Source of the DNA: Paramoeba atlantica
Taxonomy: Eukaryota; Discosea
Direction: 5' to 3'
DNA length: 64,000 bases
NCBI GenBank assembly: GCA_977017575.1
Contig: CDRNVI010000156.1
Coordinates: 62,001-126,000 of the forward strand
Position numbers and translations under genes: made by a program. Below the pieces are notes generated by a model. The model saw nothing but the letters and a program-made list of their open reading frames with translations. It searched no databases and was not told the origin of the DNA. Positions 13,201-24,221 of this stretch are shown in pieces (within the stretch, counting starts at the first letter, position 1; every line of letters begins with the position of its first letter).

Positions 13201-14082
13201 GTGGTCAGTGGTTTGAATCAATCTTCAATCACACGTTTGAAACCCCTTTGGGCTGATCTCAAAACCAAAGTTTGTTTTTCTTTTCATTTCTTCCAAATGT
13301 TTTCTCAAAAGAAGAAGAGGAAATCTTTTTTTTTAAAATTAACCATTTTACCATTAGTATCGAAAGAAGTTCCAGTTTTTTGACCAACTTTTGTCTCCAA
13401 ATAAGAATTTCAAAAATTATCGAAAAATTTTGCAACTGACCGAACCTCCAATCCTCCCTTGGTTAAGTCCAAAGGTTTTTTTTTTAATTTCTTTTTTTCC
13501 TTTTCTTTTGTTTTTTTTTTTGATTTTTTGGTTTTGGTGTTAGTTGAGGGAATTGCGATTTTTGTATGATGGTAATTCAACCACCAACGAATTTGGTTTT
13601 GTGAACCTCACACATTTGATGGTTTTTTTTTGATTTTCTTTTCTTTTCTTTTTCTCTTTCCCTTCTCATTTTTTTTTCGTTTGGAATAGAATATTGGAGA
13701 GTCAATTCAATCCATTTTGGATTATCAAAAACAAGAATTTGTGTTTTTGTCTCCTTGTTGTTGTGATAAGTCATTACTTCTTCATTTTCTCAATTCTCTA
13801 TCCATCCCTGAGGTCTTTTTTTTTGTTTCATTTTTTATTTATTTTGTGACGAAATACTGTTTCGTTCGTTCGAAAAATACTCATGTTCTTTAATAATAGG
13901 AGACTTGTTATCAACAATCTCTTTTAATTGTCCCACAAGGTCAATTGCCAAAAACCAGGAGATCAGATTCCCAGAAACTCTTGACCCCTCCCTTCTTATC
14001 CACTAAAAGGAGCCCCCCTTCTTACCCTCTAAAAGGAACGCCCCCGTTAGCCCGTCCAGTCAAACAGACATTAGAAAAATGA
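10294..14082 (+). CDS. C2 - permuted NlpC/P60-like - RasGEF fusion, copy 2
   Basis: This is a tandem duplicate of the gene at 5972-9784 with the same domain order: basic start, C2-like domain, amidase fold with DHVALAY and WFCSQVVAGL, Ser-rich linker, REM and CDC25. From about 11760 to 13700 it is almost base-for-base identical to copy 1, including introns, so duplication or gene conversion is recent. Differences: the intron inside the amidase domain (near 11367-11409) is shorter, and the frame continues only if the acceptor at ...aaaataag before TATTCAAC is used. The C-terminal tail after ETCYQQSLL diverges and runs past the copy 1 stop to a TGA at 14080-14082. Both copies look functional. 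Confidence 0.8.
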
Positions 14083-14194
14083 TCCTTGATTATTGATTCT
14101 TGAGGTACTTTTTGAAAAAACATTCTCTCAATATTTCGTTCAAATGATCCAAAAAAATATTTATCTTTTTTTTTTTTTGGTAGAGAAAGAAATC
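14083..14194. other. Short convergent 3' spacer
   Basis: This is shared 3' flank of the tandem unit up to about 14155, then a T-run before the minus-strand stop of the dioxygenase-like gene. The two genes converge here. Confidence 0.4.
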
Positions 14195-16768
14195 TTATGG
14201 AGCTCGCTCATTATCTTGACGAGGGGCATCATGAGGATAATCTTGAACTAAAATCACTTCAATTGCTTTATCTGATGGAGGGTCAAGGTTTCTGAAGTAA
14301 ACAGTGAGCGCATTTTCCGCATTCACGAAGTAAGGTTCATCGCCAATGAGATCCTACATATTGAGAAGAGGAAGGAAAAGATTGTTTGGTTGAGTTATCA
14401 AAAAAAAAAAAAAAGGAAAGAAGAGTCTTGTTGGTGAGTGAAGATCTCTTCACAACATTCTTGAAAGAAAGAAAATGAAAAAAGATACCCCAGCATCATT
14501 GTAAAACTGATAAGTGTATTGTCCTTGTGTTGGTTCATCATAAGCACTATTTAAGAAAATCAAATTTAAGACATCTTCGAAAAAGAAAAATGAAAAAGAA
14601 GAAGATTTTAAAAAATGGAACCTGGAAGTGAATTGAGCAATTTTGCTGGCCACAAGAAACCCATTTCGATACACAGTCACATCTTTTTTGGAGAAAAAAA
14701 TAAAATTAATTGAATTTTTGTTGTATTTTTTTTGTGTGTGTTTTTTTTTTGACAAAGCAAAGGAGAAAGGGAGGGAAAGAAAACCTTGGTTAGCAAGATT
14801 AATAAATCTGATCATTCCCTTTGTTTGTTTAACAGTATTGTCATCATCGAAAAGGAGCAACTAAAAGAAAGAGAGAGATCAGAGATAATTATGGGTGTGT
14901 AAGGTCGATCATCAATCTTCATCAATCAACATTTAAAAAAATTGAAAAGAAAAGAAAGAAAACCTGGCCACCACTTCCACCACCAGGAGCATCAGTGACC
15001 ACAAGAGTATGCCAAGTATTAACAGTGGTATCAACACTCACAGTTCCAATCAAAGCTCCAGTGTTCTGATAATAAGCTAAAGAAAAAGAAAAGTATTGAG
15101 TTTCTAATTTTGATTGGGATTGGTAAAAAAAAAAAAAGAAAGGTGAAAAAAGACAAACCAGAAAATTTTTGGAGTCCTTGATTTGGGGGACCATCAATGT
15201 AGTAAGTCTACAACATCAAAACATTTAAAATACTTTTCTAAACAAATAAAATCAAATCAAAAAAACAAAAAAAACCTGTTCCAAAGCTCGAAGGAGAGGG
15301 GTTGACCAATTACCATTCTCTTCAATAAAGAAAATGGGTCCAACTCCTTCTCCCTATTTGAAATTGAACAATCGAACAAAAAAAAAGAAAAAACACTCGA
15401 ACAAAAACAAACAAAAATTTAATCACAAACAACAACAAAAAAAAAAGAGAAAGAGAAAAGAAAATCAAAACCCGGTTTTGAGCATTATAACCACGAACAT
15501 GAAGAACATCAGTTCGAGCAGGAGGTTCACGTGTTTGGTTGGGAATATTGTACAAATTTCCAACATTTCGGCAATTTCTGTTGTTTTTGTTTTATTTTTT
15601 ATATTAGAAAGAAGAGAGAAAAAGAAAGAGTGGAAAAGGAAGAAGACGAACGGAGGATAAGAAGGAGGGAGACTGACTTGGAATATTCTTGTCCCATCCT
15701 GATAAAAAATAATCATTTAATAATATGATTTATAAAAAAAAACAAAAGAGAATATGAAAACAATCACAAATAACAAATAATCTAAATCATAAATCATAAA
15801 ATAAATCACAAAATAATTTAAAATAAATCACAAAATAATTGAATAAAAATAACAAAAAAAAAAAAAGTGAACCAGACTCCCCAACTATGATGATCATTTC
15901 GTTCATATCCAGAATTAGGATGAACAAAGACAGAGAAAGGACCTCTATTTTGCATCATCCATGGAACAACATGAGCATAATCATCCAAAGTAAAGAAAGC
16001 GGCCCATTGAGAAACTGGGAATGGTCCAAATGGAACCTTTTGGTTTGTTTTTGAAAGAGAAAAAAGAATTAATTTCATTTAATTTCATCAAATGAATCAA
16101 AAAAAACAAATCATCCTTCATAGAAAAAAGAGAAAAAAACAAAAAAAAAACAAAAAAAAAAACAAAAAAAAAACAAAAAAATAAAACAAAAAAAAAAACC
16201 AAAGCAACAGGAAAGAGACACATCCTCCCCTGATCAAAATCACCCTCACAAGTGATATTGGAATCAAAAGGATTCAAATTAAACTCAGAAATGAACATAT
16301 CTCGAAGTGTCATTGCCTCGTCATATCCAGTGCATGCATCGCTCTTTTTGTTATGAAAAAGGGGAAAAGAAAAAGGAAGAAGAAAGGAGAGAGAGAGAGA
16401 GAAGAAGGAGAGAGAATTAGAAGAATTTTTTTGATATGAAACATGAAACTCTCTCTCTCTTTCCTCTTTGCCCAAAAAAATATTAAAAAAAAAAGAAAAA
16501 AAACCTGGTGTTCTGGTTGAAAGAGAACATGTACATGATAACTTCGGAATGGAGGAAGAGTTGGCGCTACCCAATCCTCTTTTTTTTAAAGAAAAGAAAG
16601 AAAAGAAAAAGAAGAAAAAAGAAGAAATGGATCAGTCATAAAAAATAGAAGAGATCAAAAAAGAAGAAAAAAAGGGTGAGAAAAACCTGTAACATCAGGA
16701 TATTTGGTTGGATGGGAGTAAACCACATCCAACACCAAAAAGCAAAAAAGAAGAAGAACACTTTTCAT
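14195..16768 (-). CDS. Secreted DOPA 4,5-dioxygenase-like protein with DUF4397-like tail
   Basis: About ten exons are read on the minus strand. The start MKSVLLLFCFLVLDVVYSHP is a clear signal peptide. The next exons give RSYHVHVLFQ, the EAMTLRDMF block, PFGPFPVSQWAAFF, MMQNRGPFSVFVHPNSGY and ERNDHHSWGVW. The spaced HVHV, FVHP and NDHH motifs and the NRG step match the DOPA-dioxygenase family, a small iron-dependent extradiol-type dioxygenase; family members often carry GPHP where this has GPFP. The second half holds two beta-rich modules, one around TDVLHVRGYNAQNR and one around GMIRFINLANQG, DVTVYRNG and LTVYFRNL, resembling DUF4397. The protein ends DNERAP. Its substrate is unknown; secretion is predicted from the N-terminus. 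Exon edges between the modules are approximate. Confidence 0.72.
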
Positions 16769-17142
16769 TTTCTCTCTTTTCTCTCGTTTCGAAAAAGAAA
16801 ACGCTCTTTGGAAAAAAGAAAACAAAAAAAAACCAAAAAACCAAAAACCAAAAAAAACGAACAAAATTTTCCTAGAAGTGACGTCATTATTATTCACCAA
16901 ATTAAGCAAAATTTTGGTGGACACCACCGAAAATTTTTGATAATTTTTTCGAGTCTTTTTAACTTTATAACCATGCAATAAATACATATATGAATAATTC
17001 TAAAGTCCTTCAACTCCCTTTTTGAGGGTAGCAGCCGGTTCAAAGAACTTTCCTTCCGATGACACCGTTTGAATTTTCCTGAATCAGTTCTGCGAGAAAA
17101 TTCGTTCAGTTTTCGGGGCAGGGAAAAACATCTGCGGGGCTT
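16769..17142. other. Spacer between dioxygenase-like gene and RasGEF-F
   Basis: This covers the 5' flank of the dioxygenase-like gene and the 3' flank of RasGEF-F, both minus-strand genes. A-rich tracts lie near 16815-16860. The segment 17020-17140 is of mixed composition with no coding signal that could be supported. Confidence 0.4.
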
Positions 17143-19723
17143 TTAAAATTTTATCATCAGGGAGAGAGGACGTGGTGTGGTGGGAGGAGAAAAAGAGTTT
17201 TGGGGACTGTTTGGTTTGGGGGAAGTATGAGGAGGTCGAAGAGGAAATAATTCAATCGATTTTTGATAACACACTTCCTATTCTCAATAGATTTCAGGAA
17301 AAACAAACGACAAAAAAAAAAATTAAAAACTTGGGAAAGAAAAAAAAAAAAACCTCTGAGACAGAACGATCTTTCAACAGTTGAAGAAGAACAGTTTTGT
17401 CAATTGCCGGATCGAGTTCATAATCACATTTTTGATACCTCAAATATGATCTGATGGAAAATCCAATCTCCTGTTCTCAAATTAATTTAGAATTAACTCT
17501 TTCAAAAAAAAAAGTGAAAGGTTCCAAAAAAGAAAGAAAGAAAATAAAATCAAAACCGCCAGATGTGGCAAATTGAGGCACCCATTTTGGAAAGTTGTTT
17601 GATTTCCATCATACAAAAATCGAAGTTCCCTTAACTATATTCACACCAAAAAAAATGAATGAAATTTGTTTAGTTTTTAAAGTAAAAATCAAAAATAAAC
17701 AAAAAAACCTTTGGACTCAACCAAGGAAGTAAAGGAGGTTCAGTAAGACTCAGCACGTTTCGATATTCTCTGAAATTGAACTCTGGAAACAAGAATTGGT
17801 CCAACAATTCAAAGGTTCTTTTGTACTTTTCGAAAAAAAAGGAAGGATCAGTTTTGTGATTTGCAGCAAAATTATAAGCCAAAAAAAAGAAGAAAAGAAA
17901 AACTTTGGAATTGAGGTCAACCCACAATGGTTTTAACCGTCGAATAGATGCCTGATTCAAACCACTCACAACCGCTGCTACCCCCTCAAAATTGCGCATC
18001 TGTGGTGAATGGTGTCAGAAAAGATGGTACAAATGATATATATTTTTTGTTTTGTTTTGTTGTCGACAATAATAATAAAAAAAAAAGAGGAACCTTCCAG
18101 AATCGTTTTGCGAGTTTGATCGAAAAAATCAAGGTTGGGCGTCTTGCCGCTTCCTCACACGAAAGAATCGATTCAACAACTATTTCAGAGAGTCGATTGA
18201 AGTTTCCAATCATCTTCATCACATTAGGAGCTTTTTGGTATCGTTCCTCTTTCTGTGGTTACAAAAAAAATTAAGTACATTTGGATTCGAATCCCCCCAA
18301 GAAAGAGACATCGTTTTACATTCGAAAAGAAGAAGAACTATTCTTATACCTCCCAAGCTCCATCATGAAATTCTGAATATTGAATATTTTGATAAGATTG
18401 AAACATAATCGATGTTAGCGATTGTGCAACTTGAAGAACAGTTCCACACTTCATCAAATTCGTCCCTTTCCAAGCCTAATTTTGGGAGTTGTGAGAAGGG
18501 TTGTTTTCCTTCCTTTTGGAGGAAAAAAAAGAAAAAAAGAACCAAAATATGTGAAAAAGGAACTTCCAAAGAGTCAATTAAAAGATTCATTTCCCTTTTT
18601 TAAATAAAAATCATTGAATTGTCGAAAAGAAGGAGAAAACGAATGAAAGAAACACACAAAAAAAAGAAACCTGGTAAGAGAAGGGTAAAACGATCGATAA
18701 TACTTTCCAAATATTTTGTTCCAGATTTGAAGAATCTCGACAATGTCTTCCTTTTTTGAATTTGAAACTTCTTCATCAATCATTTGCTCCATCTTTCGTA
18801 GTAATTGAATCTGTCCCAATCGTTTTAGAGAGAAAATTGAAGAAGACTCTTTTTCCAAAGAAAAAAAAAGTCGAAACTGAATCAATTTGAACTTTCTCAA
18901 ATCCAATAAAGAAAAACTCCTTCTGTTCAAGAGACATTTGAAGTAAACTTTCGATGATCTGTTCATAATCAGTCTTTCCAAAGAGATGTTCTTCACAACG
19001 AAAAGAGTTCAAAGGTGAAGCAGAAGAAGTTGTAAAACCATGACTATACGTGTTTGATTTTGGTGATAATGAGAAAGAAGATGAAGAAGAAGATCCAAAA
19101 GGTTGAAGAGTTGGAGAAGTATGATTTCGTGGCGATTGGAATCTCTTTGCTGAAAACGGATTGAAGAAGAGATCATCTTCATCGTCGTCGATTCCAAGAT
19201 CCCCCGTGAATTTCTGAGTTTCTTTCTCTTTCAAACTCTGGGAGGAAAGAGGACTTTTATATCCCTTGAAGAGAAAAGAATTTCTTTTTAACTTTTTTGT
19301 TTTTGGAGTTGGAGGAGACATTGAGGACTGACGAGAGACCGAGGCCGGAGGAGAGACCGCTGAGGAACGTAGAGAAGAAGATTTCGAAGAAATGAAAGAG
19401 ATCTCAGGGGATGTTGGAGAAGATGATGAATGAGAACGAGGTGATTGAGGCAAAGGGAGAGATGGAGGAGAACTTGGAGGAGAATTTGTTGGAGAACTTG
19501 TTGTCGGAGGAGAAATAGGAGAACGAGGAGAACGTCGAAGAGATTTTGACTTTTTTGCCAACCCTCCTCCTGCCCCTGCTGGCGAACTTTTCTCTGTTCC
19601 TGGAAGGTGATCCTTGAAACAAGGTTCTGGGAGGGAATCACTCTTGATATTCTCTTGTTCTTGTTTCTTTTTTTTCTCTCTTCGTTTTGAGAAAAATTTT
19701 GGGAAAGTGGCATTTTTTTCCAT
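17143..19723 (-). CDS. RasGEF-F: REM plus CDC25-type exchange factor
   Basis: The start MEKNATFPKFFSKRREKK is the first ATG of the large N-terminal exon (19723 down to 18878). The ~250-residue head is Ser/Pro-rich (SPRSPISPP, SSPTNSPPSSPPSLP). REM begins at TDYEQIIESLLQMSLEQKEF and continues in exons with QLLRKMEQMIDEE and EDIVEILQIWNKIF. CDC25 motifs are VAAVVSGLNQASIRRLKPLW, NFREYRNVLSLTEPPLLPWL and the terminal EIGFSIRSYLRYQ. The last exon gives EVCYQKSIELFPLRPPHTSP and a short Pro-rich tail, TAA at 17145-17143. It is closest to array genes A-D in exon plan and sequence but lacks their Cys-rich modules, so it probably represents the state before those were added, or a loss. Confidence 0.85.
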
Positions 19724-19874
19724 CTTTTTGCTCTTTGTCCCAAAAAAAAAAAAGTGTTTCCAAAAAAAGGAATTCAAAAAGAACGAGACACCAAAAAGAG
19801 AGAAAAATCAAAAAACCGTCGAAATTTCGATCAAATAATTTAAATAGCGCCCTTTAAAAAAGAGAATCTTTATT

Positions 19875-20640
19875 TTATTTCTTCTTGTCTGTTGGTTCTG
19901 TTGGTTCTGTTGGTAAATAAAAATGGGCACGGCCGTTTGAACAAGGATTCTTCAAAACCCCCAACTTCTGACAAGAAGAACAAAAATATTGTTGACAACC
20001 TAAACACGCAGCTCGATTTAAAGAATCTGCCTCAACGCAACATCGAGAACAGGGCACTGAACATTTTTCGATGGCTTGTCTGTTGGTTGGTTCTGTTGGT
20101 TCTGTTGGTTCTGTTGGTTCTGTTGGTAAATAATGATGGGCTCGCCCATTTGAACAAGGATTCTTCAAAACCCCCAACTTCTGACAAGAAGAACAAAAAT
20201 ATTGTTGACAACTTAAACATGCAGCTCGATCTAAGGAATCTGTCCCAACACAACATCGAGAACATGGCACTGAACATTTTTCGATGGCTTGTCTGTTGGT
20301 TGGTTCTGTTGGTTCTGTTGGTAAATAATGATGGGCTCGTCCATTTGAACAAGGATTCTTCAAAGCCCCCAACTTCTGACAAGAAGAACAAAAATATTGT
20401 TGACAACCTAAACACACAGCTCGATCTAAAGAATCTGTCCCAACGCAACATCGAGAACATTGCAAAGCTGGTAAATAATGATGGGCGAGTCCGTTCGAAC
20501 AAGGATTCTTCAAAACCCCCAACTTCTGACAAAAAAAACAAAAAGAATGTTGACAAGCTGAACAGATTGCTCGACTGAAAGAGTTTGTCTCAACACAACA
20601 TCGTGAACATTGTACCTTACATTCGAGGGTCACTTCCTTC
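19875..20640 (-). repeat. Tandem Cys-rich modules of RasGEF-A (four copies)
   Basis: Four in-frame copies are joined by (TEP)n linkers, which at DNA level are a ggttctgtt minisatellite on the plus strand (around 20080-20130 and 20290-20325). Copies 2-4 are more alike than copy 1, whose SFCFFCQ variant is also the first module of RasGEF-B. Confidence 0.85.
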
Positions 20641-23440
20641 TGACCTCCCTCCACTAAACAAGCATTGCGTACCAGAGAACCTGATTTCCTCTTATTCCTC
20701 TTTTCTGTTTAAAAAAAAATGAGTGGGAGAGAGTGGGTGGAAATCATAAAAAAAAAATGACCTGTACTCAGTCTTTTTAAGTCTTTTCTTGATGTTTTCT
20801 TTATGAGGCGTTTGGGAGTGGAAATATCAGAATTCCCTTCCCCCAGTGGTAAATGGGAGATATCAATGTACTCTTGTTTGACCGGAGTTCCTTCAATGGA
20901 GGGATTCTCCCCTTCCTCTCCCACTTCTTTTTCTTTTTCTCTTTTCCTTTTCTCTTCATCCTCTCCCTGAGGTGTAGGAGGAGTTTTGGGAGCGAAAGGA
21001 GAGCCAGAGAATTGTGGAGAGTTATCAGGAAGGGTGTGAGAAGCGAGATTGGGGGTATTTTGAAGAGAAGGAGTACGGGGGTACAACTCCAAAGATTTTT
21101 GATAACATTCATCCTATTCCATTTTCAATTCAGAAAAAATCAATATTTATGTGGGAAATAAAACAGGTCATCAGAATCACAAGGTGAAAGAGACCTTGGA
21201 GACAGAACGATCTTTCAATAATTGAAGAAGAGCAGTTTTGTCAATTGTTAGTTTGAATTCATATTCATAAGATTGGTATTTGAGGAATGATCTAATCGAA
21301 GATCCAATCTCCTATTAGTCATAATTTTTAGAATAACTCTTTGAAAATAATAAAAATAGAAAAAAAAAAAAAGAAGACCATCAGGTGTGGCAAATTGATA
21401 AAGCCAGTTTTTAATGTTGTTTGGTTTCCATCATACAAATATCGAAGTTCCCGTAACTGTTCACCCAGAACAAATGTAAATATCATAAAAATCCCAAAGA
21501 TCAGAAAAAAAAAACCTTTGGACTCAACCAAGGATGTAAAGGAGGTTCAGCAACACTCAGTGCATTTCGATATTCTTTGAAATTTCCTTCTGGTGATATC
21601 AGTTGGTTCAAGGTTTCAAACGTTCTTTTGTGCTTTTTGAAAAAAAATATTAATTTTTTGATTTCATTAAATCAGAAAAAGAAAAATAAACTCTGGAGCT
21701 GAGGTCAATCCACAATGGTTTTAATCGTCGAATAGGTGCTTGATTCAAACCACTCATAACTGCTGCTACCCCTTCAAAATTGTTCATCTGTGGTTTAATA
21801 AAATAGAAAGTGTAAATTGTTTGTCTTTTTTCAGATTTAGTTTTTTGTTTGGAGATAGACAAAAAAAAGGGACCTTCCGAAGTTGTTTTGCTAATTTAAT
21901 GAGATAAACCAACATTGGACGACGTGCTGCCTCTTCACATGAAAGAATTGATTCAACAACAATTTCAGAGATTCGATTGAAGTTGTGTGTCATTGTCATC
22001 ACATTTGGAGATTTTTGATATTTTTCTCCTTTCTGGGTGAGTAAAAAAGATAATAAAACAAAAAAACATTAATCATTATTTGAAAAACTAAAATGAAATG
22101 AATCAATTAACCTCCCAAGCTCCATCATAAAACTCTGAAAATTGAAGATTTTGATAAGATTGAAACATAATTGATGTCAATGATTGTGCAACTTCACCAA
22201 AAGTCCCATACATCATCAAATTTGTTCCTTTCCATGCCTATTTTTTGAACTGAGTTTCAAAAAAGAAGTTTCAAAAATTCAAAATGAAAAAAAGAAACCA
22301 AAATTTGTGAAAAAGAAACTTCCAAAGTGTTTAATAATGTTTTCATTCGACTATTGTTTTCATCAATTTAGAAGGTGATTGATGAGGAAAATAAGAGTAA
22401 AAGGGTAAAAAGAAAGATAAACCTTGCAACAGAAGGTAAGAATGATTGATAATATTTTCCACATGTCTTGTTCCAGAGTTGTAAAACTCTCACAATTTCT
22501 CCTTTTTTTGTCGTATCTTCTTTTTCTTCAATCATTTGTTCCATCTTTTCTAACAATTGAATCTGTGTGTGTGTGGGGAGGAGGAGGAGGAGGGGGAGAT
22601 AATAAATTGGTTGTGAGTCAAATTTGCGAAAATTGAAAAAGAAAAGTGAAAAACAGAAAAAAAACTAACTGGATCAATTTCAAATTTCTCAAAACCAACA
22701 AAAAAGAAATCTTCTTCTTCAGGAGGCATCTGGAGCAAACATTCAACGATCTTTCCATACTCATCCTTTTCAAAAAGATGATCTGTACTACAAAAGGATT
22801 TCTTCTTTGGGTGATGTATCGCGTCACTAATCGTTTTAGATCTTGGTGTTAAACCAAAAGGACGAAGAGAAGGACCTTCACTTGGAGTTTTGCAAAATCG
22901 GGGGGTCATTGGAGATCGACAGAGCGTCTTTTGGCTTTCTCCTCCTGTTGTCTCTCCTGTTGTTGATGACAATGGGCTCCTCTTTATCTTTGTGGGTTGA
23001 GTTTGTGAGAAAGAAACACTTGCAAAAAAAGAACGAGGAGAAGAGGGTGTGGGTGATGATTCAGAAGAGGGTGAAGGCGTCTGAACAGTAGTGGTGGGTG
23101 ATTGAGAGTGAGAGGATGAAGAAGGAAGAGGGTTCAATAAGATAGGTGTTACTTTAGTGGGAGGAATTGGAGAGGTAAGGGAAGGGTGCAAAGGGCGTGG
23201 AGAAGATTTAGTTTGAGTAGTTGGCAGAGGATCCTGGGGAGGTGGTTCACGAGAGCTATTGGATGGAGAGTCAGTCCTGAGTGGTGGGCATGATGATACG
23301 TGGTTGAGAATTGACTCGTAATCTGAGAAAGATTGGCTCCTTCTGCTCCGAGTCCGAATGCCATTCCTGCTGCTATTCCTGCTGCTGTCCTTCCGTTTTA
23401 AAAGGAAGACCTTTGGCCCAGGACTTTTTCTTGACTCCAT
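19875..23440 (-). CDS. RasGEF-A with four C-terminal Cys-rich modules
   Basis: The start is MESRKSPGPKVFLLKRKDS (ATG 23440-23438). The Ser/Pro-rich head is followed by REM (KDEYGKIVECLLQMPPEEED, then QLLEKMEQMIEEKED) and CDC25 motifs (FNRISEIVVESILSCEEAAR, VAAVMSGLNQAPIRRLKPLW, NFKEYRNALSVAEPPLHPWL, LRELRYLYDGN). After CYQKSLELYPRTPSLQ comes a Pro-rich linker with GTPVKQEYIDI, an intron, and one 830-nt exon (20704-19875). That exon codes four ~50-residue modules CSRCCV...C.xCQ.yFCSSCQKLG...NPCSNGRAHHYLP, separated by TEPTEP spacers. The Cys/His spacing (CxxC, CxxC, CxxC, then C and HH) suggests zinc binding, loosely B-box-like. This is the longest member of the array. Module function is unknown. 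Confidence 0.84.
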
Positions 23441-24221
23441 CAATCGAGGCGGTGGGCAGTGGGGAAAAACTGAAAGTGATTCAATGACCGTCTATTTGTG
23501 GTTTGGAACGCTGAAAAAAACTCCCAAAAAATCAAACGGGGCGGGAAATAATAACCGGTTTTCAAATAACTCCTTCCAAAAATAGTCAAAATAAACCCAA
23601 ATTGCCCAAATAAGAGAAAACGATAAACCCAAAGAAATGTTTTTTTCGGGGTTGTTTTTGTTTTGTTTTCGTTTTTTTGTTTGTCCGCTTTTTTTTCCTT
23701 TTTTTCCTCCAATTTCTCTCCAATAATTTCGTTCCATGGGTTCCTCTTTGAAATGGATGCGCACAGTTTGAAGTTGGTTGAGGGGCGCACTCAGAGACTC
23801 AACACCCTAGAGCGAGGAATTGTGGGATATCAAATGAAGTGAAGAGAGACGAGTGGGGGAGTTGGAGGAGTTGGAGGAGTTGGAGGAGAGGTTGAGACTG
23901 CAATGCTGGGGAGAAACACTTGAAATGAATCAAGTTGTTATCTTTCACAAATACATTCTTGATATTTTTCGCTCTGATAAAACTGTAAAAGGGGTGACCT
24001 ATTATTCTTGTCAAAAAACAGAAAGGAATAAAAAAAAACAAATGGATCACTCAAGAACCTCGGAGGCAACCGCACCACCAGAGGAGGTGAGACCCCAATT
24101 GGATCAATGCAACTTCATTCAATAAATCAAGCACTTTCTGAGTAATTGGAGGACTCCTGCTTGGTTTCTCTCTCTCTTCTCTCTTCTCTCTCTTCCTTAT
24201 TTCCCTTTCTCTCTTCTCTCT
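23441..24221. other. Array spacer A/B with stranded kexin exon fragment
   Basis: This lies between the RasGEF-A start and the RasGEF-B stop. It holds the T-rich module at 23641-23690, a block around 23786-23850 (gcgcactcagagactc) common to all three array spacers, a gttggagga minisatellite at 23856-23890, and a segment (23853-24125) also found in spacer C/D. Positions 24092-24210 resemble a kexin exon and following intron at 39356-39464. Confidence 0.65.
23853..24125 (+). CDS. Doubtful 90-residue spacer ORF
   Basis: This plus-strand frame contains MNQVVIFHKYILDIFRSDKT and runs into the stranded kexin fragment. The copy at 31764-32036 differs by one residue. Conservation may only reflect recent duplication of the spacer. 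No family was recognised and it may not be expressed. Confidence 0.15.
   Translation: MGELEELEELEERLRLQCWGETLEMNQVVIFHKYILDIFRSDKTVKGVTYYSCQKTERNKKKQMDHSRTSEATAPPEEVRPQLDQCNFIQ

Noticed and set aside
18278-18300. ggattcgaatcc considered as a tRNA B box
   Set aside because: It lies in a RasGEF-F intron with no A box or cloverleaf around it.
19892-20578. Long plus-strand ORF (228 codons) with repeated LVLLVLLV and NKNGHVHLNKDSSKPPTS-like blocks
   Set aside because: Exact antisense of the Cys-rich modules; the repeats mirror the minus-strand TEP linkers. Similar shadows occur at 24146 and 27812.
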